Program-made: the position numbers and the translations under genes
Assembly: GCA_029959285.1 (NCBI GenBank)
Contig: JASCOE010000011.1
Location: forward strand, 124,001 to 188,000
DNA length: 64,000 nt
From: Flavobacteriaceae bacterium PS02337
GTDB taxonomy: Bacteria; Bacteroidota; Bacteroidia; Flavobacteriales; Flavobacteriaceae
Direction: 5' to 3'
In this document: in pieces, positions 33,129 to 40,494 of the stretch
Layout: each line of letters opens with the position of its first letter
Position numbering within the stretch: the stretch's first letter is position 1
Notes under the pieces: model-generated
Database searches by the model: none
What the model was told of the DNA's origin: nothing
What the model saw: the letters and a program-made list of their open reading frames with translations, nothing else

Positions 33129-34763
33129 ATGATTACAGTTAACGATATTTCGGTTCAGTTTGGTGGGACTACACTTTTTAGCGATGTTTCTTTTGCTATT
33201 AATGAAAATGATAAAATTGCCCTTATGGGGAAAAATGGTGCGGGTAAATCTACACTTTTGAAAATAATCGCAGGTGAAAATAAACCTTCAACTGGAAGTA
33301 TCTCAACTCCAAAAGATGCTGTCGTAGCTTATTTGCCTCAGCATTTATTGACAAAAGATGGTTCGACTGTAATGGAAGAAGCATCAAAAGCTTTTGGTGA
33401 AATTTTTAAAATGAAAGCCGAAATCGACGAAATCAACGAGCAATTAACCGTTCGTACTGATTATGAAAGTGACGAATACATGAAACTTATCGAAAGAGTT
33501 TCTGACTTAAGCGAGAAATTTTATGCAATTGAAGAAATCAATTACGAAGCCGAAGTAGAGAAAATCTTAATTGGTCTTGGTTTTGAACGCGAAGATTTTG
33601 GACGTCAGACTTCAGAGTTTTCTGGAGGATGGAGAATGCGTATCGAGTTAGCTAAAATTCTTTTGCAAAAACCAGATTTGATTTTACTAGATGAGCCAAC
33701 CAACCACATGGATATCGAAAGTATTCAATGGTTAGAAGAATTTTTAGTGACTTCAGCGAAAGCGGTTGTAGTAATTTCGCACGATAGAGCATTTGTAGAT
33801 AATATTACAAACAGAACTATCGAAGTAACAATGGGAAGAATTTACGATTACAAAGCAAAATATTCTCATTACTTAGAATTAAGAAAAGACCGTCGTATCC
33901 ATCAGCAAAAAGCTTACGACGAACAGCAAAAAATGATTGCTGATAATAGAGCATTTATCGACCGTTTTAAAGGAACTTTCTCTAAAACAGACGCGGTTCA
34001 ATCTCGTGTAAAAATGCTTGAAAAACTTGAAATCGTTCAGGTTGATGAAGTAGATACTTCTGCTTTACGTTTGAAGTTTCCACCTGCACCACGTTCTGGA
34101 CAATATCCTGTTATTGTAAAAGAAATGTCTAAATCGTACGGAGATCATGTTGTTTTTAAAGATGCAAATATCGTAATCGAAAGAGGTCAGAAAGTTGCTT
34201 TTGTTGGAAAAAATGGAGAAGGAAAGTCAACCATGATTAAAGCAATCATGAAAGAAATTGGTGTTGATGAAGGAAGTGTAGAAATTGGACATAATTCTCA
34301 AATTGGATATTTTGCTCAAAATCAGGCTTCTTTACTAGATGAAAATGCTACGATTTTTGAAACAATAGATAATATTGCTGTTGGAGATATTAGAACACAG
34401 ATTAAAAATATTTTAGGTGCTTTTATGTTTCAAGGTGATGATATTACTAAAAAGGTAAAAGTGCTTTCTGGAGGAGAAAAAACACGTTTGGCAATGATTA
34501 AGTTGTTGTTAGAACCTGTGAATTTATTGATTCTGGATGAGCCTTCGAATCACTTAGATATGAAAACGAAAGACATTATTAAAGATGCTTTACGTGATTT
34601 TGATGGAACTTTAATCTTAGTTTCGCACGATCGTGATTTCCTTGACGGATTGGCAACTAAAGTTTTCGAATTTGGAAACAAAAGAGTAAAAGAGCATTTT
34701 GAAGATGTTGCAGGTTTCTTAGCGCATAAAAAAATGGACTCTATGAGAGAAATCGAAAAATAA
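33129..34763 (+). CDS. ABC-F family ATPase (translation factor, YbiT-like)
   Basis: 544 residues with two ABC ATPase domains and no membrane segment. Walker A boxes are GKNGAGKST and GKNGEGKST; signatures are FSGGWRMRIELAK and LSGGEKTRLAMIK; Walker B segments are LILLDEPTNHMD and LLILDEPSNHLD. ABC-F proteins bind the ribosomal E site and relieve stalling, and some give antibiotic protection; no specific drug link can be drawn. The linker between domains (about 245-320) carries the usual charged helices (RIHQQKAYDEQQKMI). It is monocistronic with a strong promoter and terminator. Confidence 0.94.
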   Translation: MITVNDISVQFGGTTLFSDVSFAINENDKIALMGKNGAGKSTLLKIIAGENKPSTGSISTPKDAVVAYLPQHLLTKDGSTVMEEASKAFGEIFKMKAEIDEINEQLTVRTDYESDEYMKLIERVSDLSEKFYAIEEINYEAEVEKILIGLGFEREDFGRQTSEFSGGWRMRIELAKILLQKPDLILLDEPTNHMDIESIQWLEEFLVTSAKAVVVISHDRAFVDNITNRTIEVTMGRIYDYKAKYSHYLELRKDRRIHQQKAYDEQQKMIADNRAFIDRFKGTFSKTDAVQSRVKMLEKLEIVQVDEVDTSALRLKFPPAPRSGQYPVIVKEMSKSYGDHVVFKDANIVIERGQKVAFVGKNGEGKSTMIKAIMKEIGVDEGSVEIGHNSQIGYFAQNQASLLDENATIFETIDNIAVGDIRTQIKNILGAFMFQGDDITKKVKVLSGGEKTRLAMIKLLLEPVNLLILDEPSNHLDMKTKDIIKDALRDFDGTLILVSHDRDFLDGLATKVFEFGNKRVKEHFEDVAGFLAHKKMDSMREIEK

Positions 34764-34783
34764 TATTTTCGGCTATAAAACAA

Positions 34784-34817
34784 AAAGGCACAAGTTAATT
34801 CTTGTGCCTTTTTTTGT
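34784..34817 (+). terminator. Terminator after the ABC-F gene
   Basis: Stem AAAGGCACAAG with CTTGTGCCTTT around TTAATT, followed by a T run. Confidence 0.9.
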
Positions 34818-34996
34818 TTTTGATAACAGTCTTTTAATGCAATTTTTTTTACAATTAATATATTTTTCTTACTTTTGGTTACTCCCATTTCGCATTGCTT
34901 ATAAGTAATTCTCTTTTTTATTTTTCAAAGAGAAAAAGCTGATTCTTAAAAATCAGTTAGATTTTAAAAACTAATATTTTTATTTATTTGAAGTCT

Positions 34997-36145
34997 ATGA
35001 GTAAAATTCTACTAATACCAATTGTTTTTCTTTTTTTAATTAGTCCGTTTTTTGTACAAGCTCAAGGCGATGTAAATGCTGGAGAAAAAACAGAAAATGA
35101 GGTAAAATACCCTCAGTATCAGCTTAAAGGTCTTTTGCAAGCAAGATATCTAGAAAGCTTCGGCGATAATGTTGATGTTTTAGGAGTTCATCATGCTACT
35201 GGAGATGTTACTCAGCAATCTTTTGATATTAAAAGAATGCGTGTGGGTTTGAATACCAAATTAAGTGAAGCAACAGAAGTGGTAATCTTGGTCAATTTAG
35301 CTGACTTCAAATCTGATACTAAAGGTAAAGTTCTAGAAAATGCCTACGGAAAATATACTTTCAATAAATATATTGCTTTAACAGGAGGACAATTTCGTCC
35401 CGCCTTTGGTATTGAAGAGCTTGTTCCTGTTGATATCATTAAATCTTTCGACTTTTCAAATCAATATTATGAATTTGGAAAAAATGGCTGGACCAGTTTT
35501 CAAATTGGAGCATCGGCAACGGGAGCCTTTGATATTGGAAAAATTCCTGTCAATTATGCAGTTTCTGTTTTAAATGGAAATGGAAAAAATGTAGAAATGG
35601 ATAAAGATAACGGAAAGCAATATTCGACAAGATGGGTTTTTGAATTATCCAAAGAACATAAAATTAATTTAGGTTTAAATGGCGGTTTCGGAAAAGTATT
35701 TAAAGAAGATGTTTTTGCGATCGGTGCTGATATTACCAGCGATTTTAAACTAACAGATCGAATGACTTTTGATCTTCAAATAGAATACAAACAAGGAACA
35801 AATCATAATTTATATTTTTCTCTGCCAGCTGAAAATAGAGTAGGAGATGTTTCTGATTATCAAATGCGTGGTGTTTATTTTCTGCCAAATTTGAGATATG
35901 TTGTAAATTATAAAAAACTAACTGCTTTTGAAGTTTCTTGTCGTTATGAAACTTTCGATCCGAGTTACAAAATCGACTCAAATGTAAGGCAGACTTTTAC
36001 GCCAATGATTAGTTTAGAATTTGGAAAAGCATATTTAGGCAGAATCGAAATGGGATTTGAAATTGATCGATTCAATAGAAATATTCCAAATACATCAAGT
36101 TATAATGATGATTTATTTTTAATTCAATTACAGCTCCGACTTTAA
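34997..36145 (+). CDS. Phosphate-selective porin O/P-like outer-membrane porin
   Basis: 382 residues from ATG 34997 (MSKILLIPIVFLFLISPFF, then signal cleavage near VQAQ); the TTG nine bases upstream is less likely. The mature part is a barrel of porin O/P type with typical strands (YQLKGLLQARYLESFG, MRVGLNTKLSEATEVVILV, ALTGGQFRPAFG) and terminal LIQLQLRL. It lies 20 bases before the DASS transporter gene, so an outer-membrane pore and an inner-membrane anion carrier probably work together on the same dicarboxylate or sulfate-like substrate (inference). Confidence 0.85.
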   Translation: MSKILLIPIVFLFLISPFFVQAQGDVNAGEKTENEVKYPQYQLKGLLQARYLESFGDNVDVLGVHHATGDVTQQSFDIKRMRVGLNTKLSEATEVVILVNLADFKSDTKGKVLENAYGKYTFNKYIALTGGQFRPAFGIEELVPVDIIKSFDFSNQYYEFGKNGWTSFQIGASATGAFDIGKIPVNYAVSVLNGNGKNVEMDKDNGKQYSTRWVFELSKEHKINLGLNGGFGKVFKEDVFAIGADITSDFKLTDRMTFDLQIEYKQGTNHNLYFSLPAENRVGDVSDYQMRGVYFLPNLRYVVNYKKLTAFEVSCRYETFDPSYKIDSNVRQTFTPMISLEFGKAYLGRIEMGFEIDRFNRNIPNTSSYNDDLFLIQLQLRL

Positions 36146-36165
36146 TTCACTTAAATTTTAATTTT

Positions 36166-37596
36166 ATGAAAGAAGTAAAAATTCCTCAGACCTTAATTAC
36201 GTTGGCAGTTTTAATCGGAATTTGGTTCATTCCTGCACCAAATGGCGTTGTAATTGAAGCGTGGCATTTATTTGCCATTTTCGTTGCTACCATTTTAGGA
36301 ATTATTCTAAAAGCTGCGCCAATGGGAACAATGTGTATGATTGCGATTGCATTAACGGCTTTTTCTCAGGTTTTAGCGCCCGGAGATCCTGGAAAATCAA
36401 TCACTTTAGCATTAAAAGGATTTGGAGATAAAGTAATTTGGCTGATCGGAATTTCATTTTTTATCGCTCGCGGATTTATAAAAACAGGTTTAGGAAACAG
36501 AATTGCTTTTTTATTCATCAAAATATTCGGGAAAAGTTCTTTAGGATTAGCCTACGGTTTAGGATTGGCAGATTTGGTTCTTGCGCCAGCAGTTCCAAGT
36601 AATACGGCTAGAGGCGGAGGAATTATTTACCCGATTATGAAATCAATGTCGATGAGTTTTGGTTCGATGCCAGATCAGCCAGAAACCCATAGAAAATTAG
36701 GTTCGTATTTAACTTTAAATTGTTATAATATGAATTTGATTGCTTCTTCTATGTTTTTAACAGGAACTGCAAGTAATCCGATGTGTCAGAAGTTTGCGCT
36801 TAATTTGGGAATCAAAATTACTTGGATGTCTTGGGCGGCGGCAGCAATTGTTCCTGGTTTATGCGCCTTTTTTGTGATTCCGTTTGTGTTATATAAAATT
36901 TATCCGCCAGAACTAAAGAAAACAGGCGACGCTCCTCAAATTGCAACCCAAAAACTAAAAGAAATGGGAGCAATATCAAGAAATGAATGGATGATGCTAC
37001 TGACCTTTTTTATTCTTCTTTTTCTTTGGATGACAGGAGATTTGTTTTCTATCGATGCTACAACAACAGCTTTTATTGGTTTAGTAATTTTACTTTTAAC
37101 TTCGGTTTTAACTTGGGATGATGTAAAAGCAGAAAAAGGAGCTTGGGACACCATAGTTTGGTTTTCTGTTTTAGTTATGATGGCGAGTTCTCTAAACGAA
37201 TTAGGTTTTATCGCTTGGTTTAGCGATTTGGTAAAAACGCAAATCGGCGGCTTAAGCTGGCAAATGGCTTTTCCAATTATAATTTTAGTGTATTTCTTTA
37301 GTCACTATCTTTTTGCAAGTGCAACAGCGCACGTTGCCGCAATGTATGCAGCTTTGCTTGGAGTTGGAGTTTCGCTTGGAATTCCCGGATTATTATTGGC
37401 TTTTATGCTCGGATTTATAGGTTCGCTTTACGGAACTTTAACGCATTATGGTCATGGTCCGGCACCCGTATTTTTTGGGAGCGGATATGTTGATTTAAAA
37501 AGCTGGTGGGTCAAAGGACTCGTAACCGGTTTGGTTATGCTCTTTATTTACATGACAATCGGAGGGTTGTGGCTCCGACTTATTGGCGATTTTTAG
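36166..37596 (+). CDS. DASS family sodium-coupled dicarboxylate/anion symporter
   Basis: 476 residues with about twelve membrane segments. DASS (SLC13-like) signatures are the two paired SNT-type motifs: VPSNTARGGG near residue 145 and TGTASNPMCQ near residue 205. Conserved segments IGISFFIARGFIKTGLG and SHYLFASATAHVAAMYA match the CitT/YbhI branch, which carries 2-oxoglutarate, citrate or succinate; the exact anion is not visible. Its stop (TAG 37594-37596) overlaps the stop of the converging gene. Confidence 0.9.
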   Translation: MKEVKIPQTLITLAVLIGIWFIPAPNGVVIEAWHLFAIFVATILGIILKAAPMGTMCMIAIALTAFSQVLAPGDPGKSITLALKGFGDKVIWLIGISFFIARGFIKTGLGNRIAFLFIKIFGKSSLGLAYGLGLADLVLAPAVPSNTARGGGIIYPIMKSMSMSFGSMPDQPETHRKLGSYLTLNCYNMNLIASSMFLTGTASNPMCQKFALNLGIKITWMSWAAAAIVPGLCAFFVIPFVLYKIYPPELKKTGDAPQIATQKLKEMGAISRNEWMMLLTFFILLFLWMTGDLFSIDATTTAFIGLVILLLTSVLTWDDVKAEKGAWDTIVWFSVLVMMASSLNELGFIAWFSDLVKTQIGGLSWQMAFPIIILVYFFSHYLFASATAHVAAMYAALLGVGVSLGIPGLLLAFMLGFIGSLYGTLTHYGHGPAPVFFGSGYVDLKSWWVKGLVTGLVMLFIYMTIGGLWLRLIGDF

Positions 37597-37895
37597 ATTC
37601 TAATTCCTGGAGGAAGTAACTCTTTGTATCGAGGATTTTTTTTGAAAAACGAAACAATCTTCGGGTGAATTGGTACTACTCTATAGTTTTTTTCAGAACT
37701 TAAATCTAAAATATTTTTAAGAAGCATGTTTATTGCATCTTCGTTTTCGTAAGAATCAGGTTTGTTGATTTTGGTTAAAAAGATTTTCTTTTCTTGAAAT
37801 GAATACTCAACTGCTAACATTCCCTCAGGAATAACAGTCTCAAATTGGCGTGCAAAAGTGTTGTCTTTGATTTCCATAGTTACAGAAGTTTCCAT
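37593..37895 (-). CDS. GNAT-type N-acetyltransferase (YjdJ-like)
   Basis: 100 residues. Short GNAT proteins of the YjdJ/NAT_SF type contain FETVIPEGMLAVEYSFQEKKI at the start and a late conserved segment NYRVVPIHPKIVSFFKKNP, both present here. No substrate is known. The stop codon (37593-37595 on the minus strand) overlaps the DASS stop by two bases. A TACCTTTG box at 37999-38006 may be its promoter. An alternative start is the Met at 37877. Confidence 0.8.
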   Translation of the reverse strand: METSVTMEIKDNTFARQFETVIPEGMLAVEYSFQEKKIFLTKINKPDSYENEDAINMLLKNILDLSSEKNYRVVPIHPKIVSFFKKNPRYKELLPPGIRI

Positions 37896-37998
37896 AGTAG
37901 ATTATTATTAGATTAGGGATAAATAATAGATTTGGGAATCGAAATAATCTTGAAAGAAAATTCTTTATAAGTTTTTGTGCCAGAAAAATTTCGAAATA

Positions 37999-38006
37999 CA
38001 AAGGTA
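37999..38006 (-). promoter_or_regulatory. -7 promoter box TACCTTTG, minus strand
   Basis: Exact TAnnTTTG match about 104 bases upstream of the GNAT start; the closest TTG is off-spacing. The 37896-38189 gap is AT-rich and holds no gene. Confidence 0.4.
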
Positions 38007-38189
38007 ATCATTTGATTTTCAATATTAAATTATTTTTTAAAGAAGCAAACTTTAATCGATTATTTCCGATTTGATTTTTTTTGATCGGATATAATAATTA
38101 GGTCTAAAATTTGATTATCATGATATTTAAAAAAAGTAACTTTATTTTTTTTAAAATAAATATCGCAATGGTAATTTCATTTGAATGTT

Positions 38190-38849
38190 ATGAGTAAAAT
38201 TCCAGTTTATTTTATGCCAGGTCTGGCAGCTAGTTCATCTATTTTTGAAAGAATAAAATTGGATGAAACTATTTTTGAAACCCATCTTTTAGAATGGGAA
38301 ATCCCGAAAGAAAAAGAATCTTTATCAGATTATGCATTTCGTATTAGTGAAAAAATAAAAGATGAAAATCCGATTTTAATTGGTGTTTCTTTTGGTGGAA
38401 TTCTGGTGCAAGAAATCTCCAAACATATAAAAACACGAAAAGTCATTATTATATCGAGTGTTCGAAGTAATTTGGAATTTCCGAGAAGAATGAAAATAGG
38501 GAAGAGAACAAAAGCCTACAAATTAATTCCGATGCAATTAATCTTGAATGTAGAGAAATTGGCTAAATTTTCATTTGGAGAAAAAGTGAACAAAAGAATA
38601 AAACTTTATGAGAAGTTTTTGTCTGTTCGCGATTTAGGTTATCTGCAATGGGCCGTAGAAAGTGTAATTCGATGGGATAGAAATGAAATTGATGAAAATG
38701 TAGTACATATTCACGGAGATCAAGACGATGTTTTTCCAATTAAATATATCGATAAATGTATTATTGTAAAAGGAGGTTCTCATATTATGATTTTGAATAA
38801 ATACAAATGGTTGAATGAGAATTTGCCTTCTATTATTTTAGAAGATTAA
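38190..38849 (+). CDS. Alpha/beta hydrolase, no signal peptide
   Basis: 219 residues from ATG 38190 (MSKIPVYFMPGLAASSSIFE). Nucleophile elbow GVSFGG, acid in HGDQDDVFPI, and histidine in GGSHIMILNK form the hydrolase triad. It is cytoplasmic. The short cap region (about 100-145, RRMKIGKRTKAYKLIP) is basic. The substrate is unknown; the lid-less small fold resembles short lipase/esterase-like proteins. Followed at 38885 by a repeat copy and then a lipoprotein gene, so no operon is evident. Confidence 0.8.
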   Translation: MSKIPVYFMPGLAASSSIFERIKLDETIFETHLLEWEIPKEKESLSDYAFRISEKIKDENPILIGVSFGGILVQEISKHIKTRKVIIISSVRSNLEFPRRMKIGKRTKAYKLIPMQLILNVEKLAKFSFGEKVNKRIKLYEKFLSVRDLGYLQWAVESVIRWDRNEIDENVVHIHGDQDDVFPIKYIDKCIIVKGGSHIMILNKYKWLNENLPSIILED

Positions 38850-38884
38850 TTTTTGAAATTTAAATTCTAATTTATCCGCAATAT

Positions 38885-38909
38885 TTGTCATCCTGAGGAA
38901 CGAAGGATC
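38885..38909. repeat. Single copy of the GAACGAAGGATC repeat family
   Basis: Matches the arm of the inverted repeat at 4977-5078 over 25 bases (TCATCCTGAGGAACGAAGG core) but is unpaired here. Confidence 0.8.
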
Positions 38910-38944
38910 TCTACAATTGGCTCCGCAAAGAAATTCAAAAAAGA

Positions 38945-39445
38945 ATGAGAATCTTTATAATAGCTTTAGTTTTAATTTTTTTAGGATGCAAAACTCCCGA
39001 AAAAGATCATGATTTTACTTTTTTTAAATGGGATCTTCATGAATCTTACTATTTGAAATTCAATTCGTCTGATACAATCTATTGTGTCGATGCTTATGGA
39101 ATTAAAGAACAAACGTCTTTTGCAATTTTAAGTAAAGATCAAAAAGAAAGAATCCAGAATATATTAGATACGATTACTTTTTCTAAAAATGAAACTTTTG
39201 AAAATAATGATATGGATGATGGAACAACTTACGTTTTCCTGCTACAAGACAAAAAGAAATTAAAAAAACTTAAAATTCATGGAAATGCTGGTCCTCAACG
39301 ATTCTGGTATTTTGGAGAAGTTCTAGAAAAAATTAAACTTAATCTCCAGTTTACTAAAACAAATAAGAAGATAGATTTTAGAGAAATGAATAAAATGGTT
39401 ATAATGGAAGTGCCACCGATATTTGTTGTTGATACTTTAAAATAA
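38945..39445 (+). CDS. Hypothetical lipoprotein
   Basis: 166 residues with a lipobox (MRIFIIALVLIFLGC; Cys15). After it is a short charged linker and a mixed fold rich in Lys and Asp. I recognise no family. The gene begins 35 bases after a repeat unit and ends at a terminator shared with the converging gene at 39504. Confidence 0.7.
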   Translation: MRIFIIALVLIFLGCKTPEKDHDFTFFKWDLHESYYLKFNSSDTIYCVDAYGIKEQTSFAILSKDQKERIQNILDTITFSKNETFENNDMDDGTTYVFLLQDKKKLKKLKIHGNAGPQRFWYFGEVLEKIKLNLQFTKTNKKIDFREMNKMVIMEVPPIFVVDTLK

Positions 39446-39449
39446 AAAA

Positions 39450-39481
39450 AAATCCCAAACTCTGTAAGAATTTGGGATTTT
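39450..39481. terminator. Bidirectional terminator between lipoprotein and TPR genes
   Basis: AAATCCCAAA paired with TTTGGGATTT around a CTCTGTAAGAA loop, with A and T runs outside. Confidence 0.85.
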
Positions 39482-39503
39482 CAATATTATAATTTAAGAA
39501 AAA

Positions 39504-40019
39504 TTAGATTTTCTTCATTTGTTCTTTCATCATCGTGATTTGCTCTTTCAGCATACCTTGTTTATCTAACTTTTTAGCTTCGTTTAATAAATTAGTTGCT
39601 TCAAGTTTTCTTCTGCGTGACATTGCAACACCAGCAAGGTTCAATTTAGCTACTGCCAAATCCATATCCATTGATAGTCCAAGCTCGATCGCTTTTTTGA
39701 AATGTTTCTCAGCTTGATTGATATTTGTTTGAGAAAGCATGATACCTTGTAAATAATTTAGGTATCCTTGTTGTTTTCTAACTAATGCTCCTTCTGGATT
39801 TTTAATATATGATAACCATTTATTTGCTCCAGCAAAGTCTTGTTTTCTTAATTTTAGGAAAGCTAAAAGAATAAATTCGTTTTTGAAATAAAGAAAAATT
39901 GGAATTGCAGTCAGTAAAATAAGAAAAATTCCATTTCCGATATTACTTTCTGTAAATTGCCAAATGCCCGCCACTACTAAGAGTCCGGCCAAAATAAGTT
40001 TAATATTTTTGTGAAACAT
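39504..40019 (-). CDS. TPR-like membrane protein
   Basis: 171 residues. Two N-terminal membrane helices (IKLILAGLLVVAGIWQF and GIFLILLTAIPIFLYF) precede a cytoplasmic region of helix pairs, whose repeat AEKHFKKAIELGLS and LAVAKLNLAGVAMSRRR reads like tetratricopeptide-type hairpins. Function unknown; a scaffold role is plausible. A TATATTTG box at 40042-40049 on the minus strand sits 23 bases upstream. It is divergent from rpmH. Confidence 0.75.
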   Translation of the reverse strand: MFHKNIKLILAGLLVVAGIWQFTESNIGNGIFLILLTAIPIFLYFKNEFILLAFLKLRKQDFAGANKWLSYIKNPEGALVRKQQGYLNYLQGIMLSQTNINQAEKHFKKAIELGLSMDMDLAVAKLNLAGVAMSRRRKLEATNLLNEAKKLDKQGMLKEQITMMKEQMKKI

Positions 40020-40041
40020 AATTAATGTAAATTTGTGATTG

Positions 40042-40049
40042 CAAATATA
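40042..40049 (-). promoter_or_regulatory. -7 promoter box TATATTTG for the TPR-like gene
   Basis: Exact TAnnTTTG match on the minus strand, 23 bases before the ATG. Confidence 0.5.
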
Positions 40050-40083
40050 GTAAAAGGAATTAAAAATATTTTTATAAAAGTAC

Positions 40084-40113
40084 TTGCCAGAAAAAAAAGT
40101 CTTTGTATATTTG
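40084..40113 (+). promoter_or_regulatory. Promoter for rpmH (TTG-N19-TATATTTG)
   Basis: TTG (40084-40086) and TATATTTG (40106-40113) with a 19-base spacer; full Bacteroidetes consensus and about 75 bases before the L34 start. Confidence 0.85.
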
Positions 40114-40187
40114 CACTCGGTTTTTGAATAACGATATCCAAAACCAATAAAGAGTTAATTAGATACCATTTTTAAAGATACAAAGCA

Positions 40188-40349
40188 ATGAGCAAAAGAA
40201 CATTTCAACCATCGAAAAGAAAAAGAAGAAATAAGCACGGATTTATGGACAGAATGGCTTCTGCGAATGGAAGAAAAGTTCTAGCGCGTAGAAGAGCAAA
40301 AGGAAGACATAAATTAACTGTTTCTAGCGAGCCTAGACACAAAAAATAA
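40188..40349 (+). CDS. rpmH: 50S ribosomal protein L34
   Basis: A 53-residue protein, too short for ordinary frame finders. It opens [20 protein letters not shown] and includes the family signature [20 protein letters not shown] before a short tail ending RHKK. L34 is a small, highly basic protein of the 50S subunit. It has its own promoter and a terminator at 40369-40398, 145 bases before carB. Confidence 0.97.
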
Positions 40350-40368
40350 TGTTTGTATAAACATACAT

Positions 40369-40398
40369 AAGGCGATTACTTTTTTAGTATCGCCTTTT
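40369..40398 (+). terminator. Terminator after rpmH
   Basis: Stem AAGGCGATTACT with AGTATCGCCTT around a T-rich loop, followed by seven T. It separates rpmH from carB. Confidence 0.88.
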
Positions 40399-40494
40399 TT
40401 TATACCTTGTCGGTAAAAATTTTCTCAACTTTCTAGTTTTTAGCACACTAGAACAGTTTTTTAAAATCTTAAATAACTACACAATACATACAAA

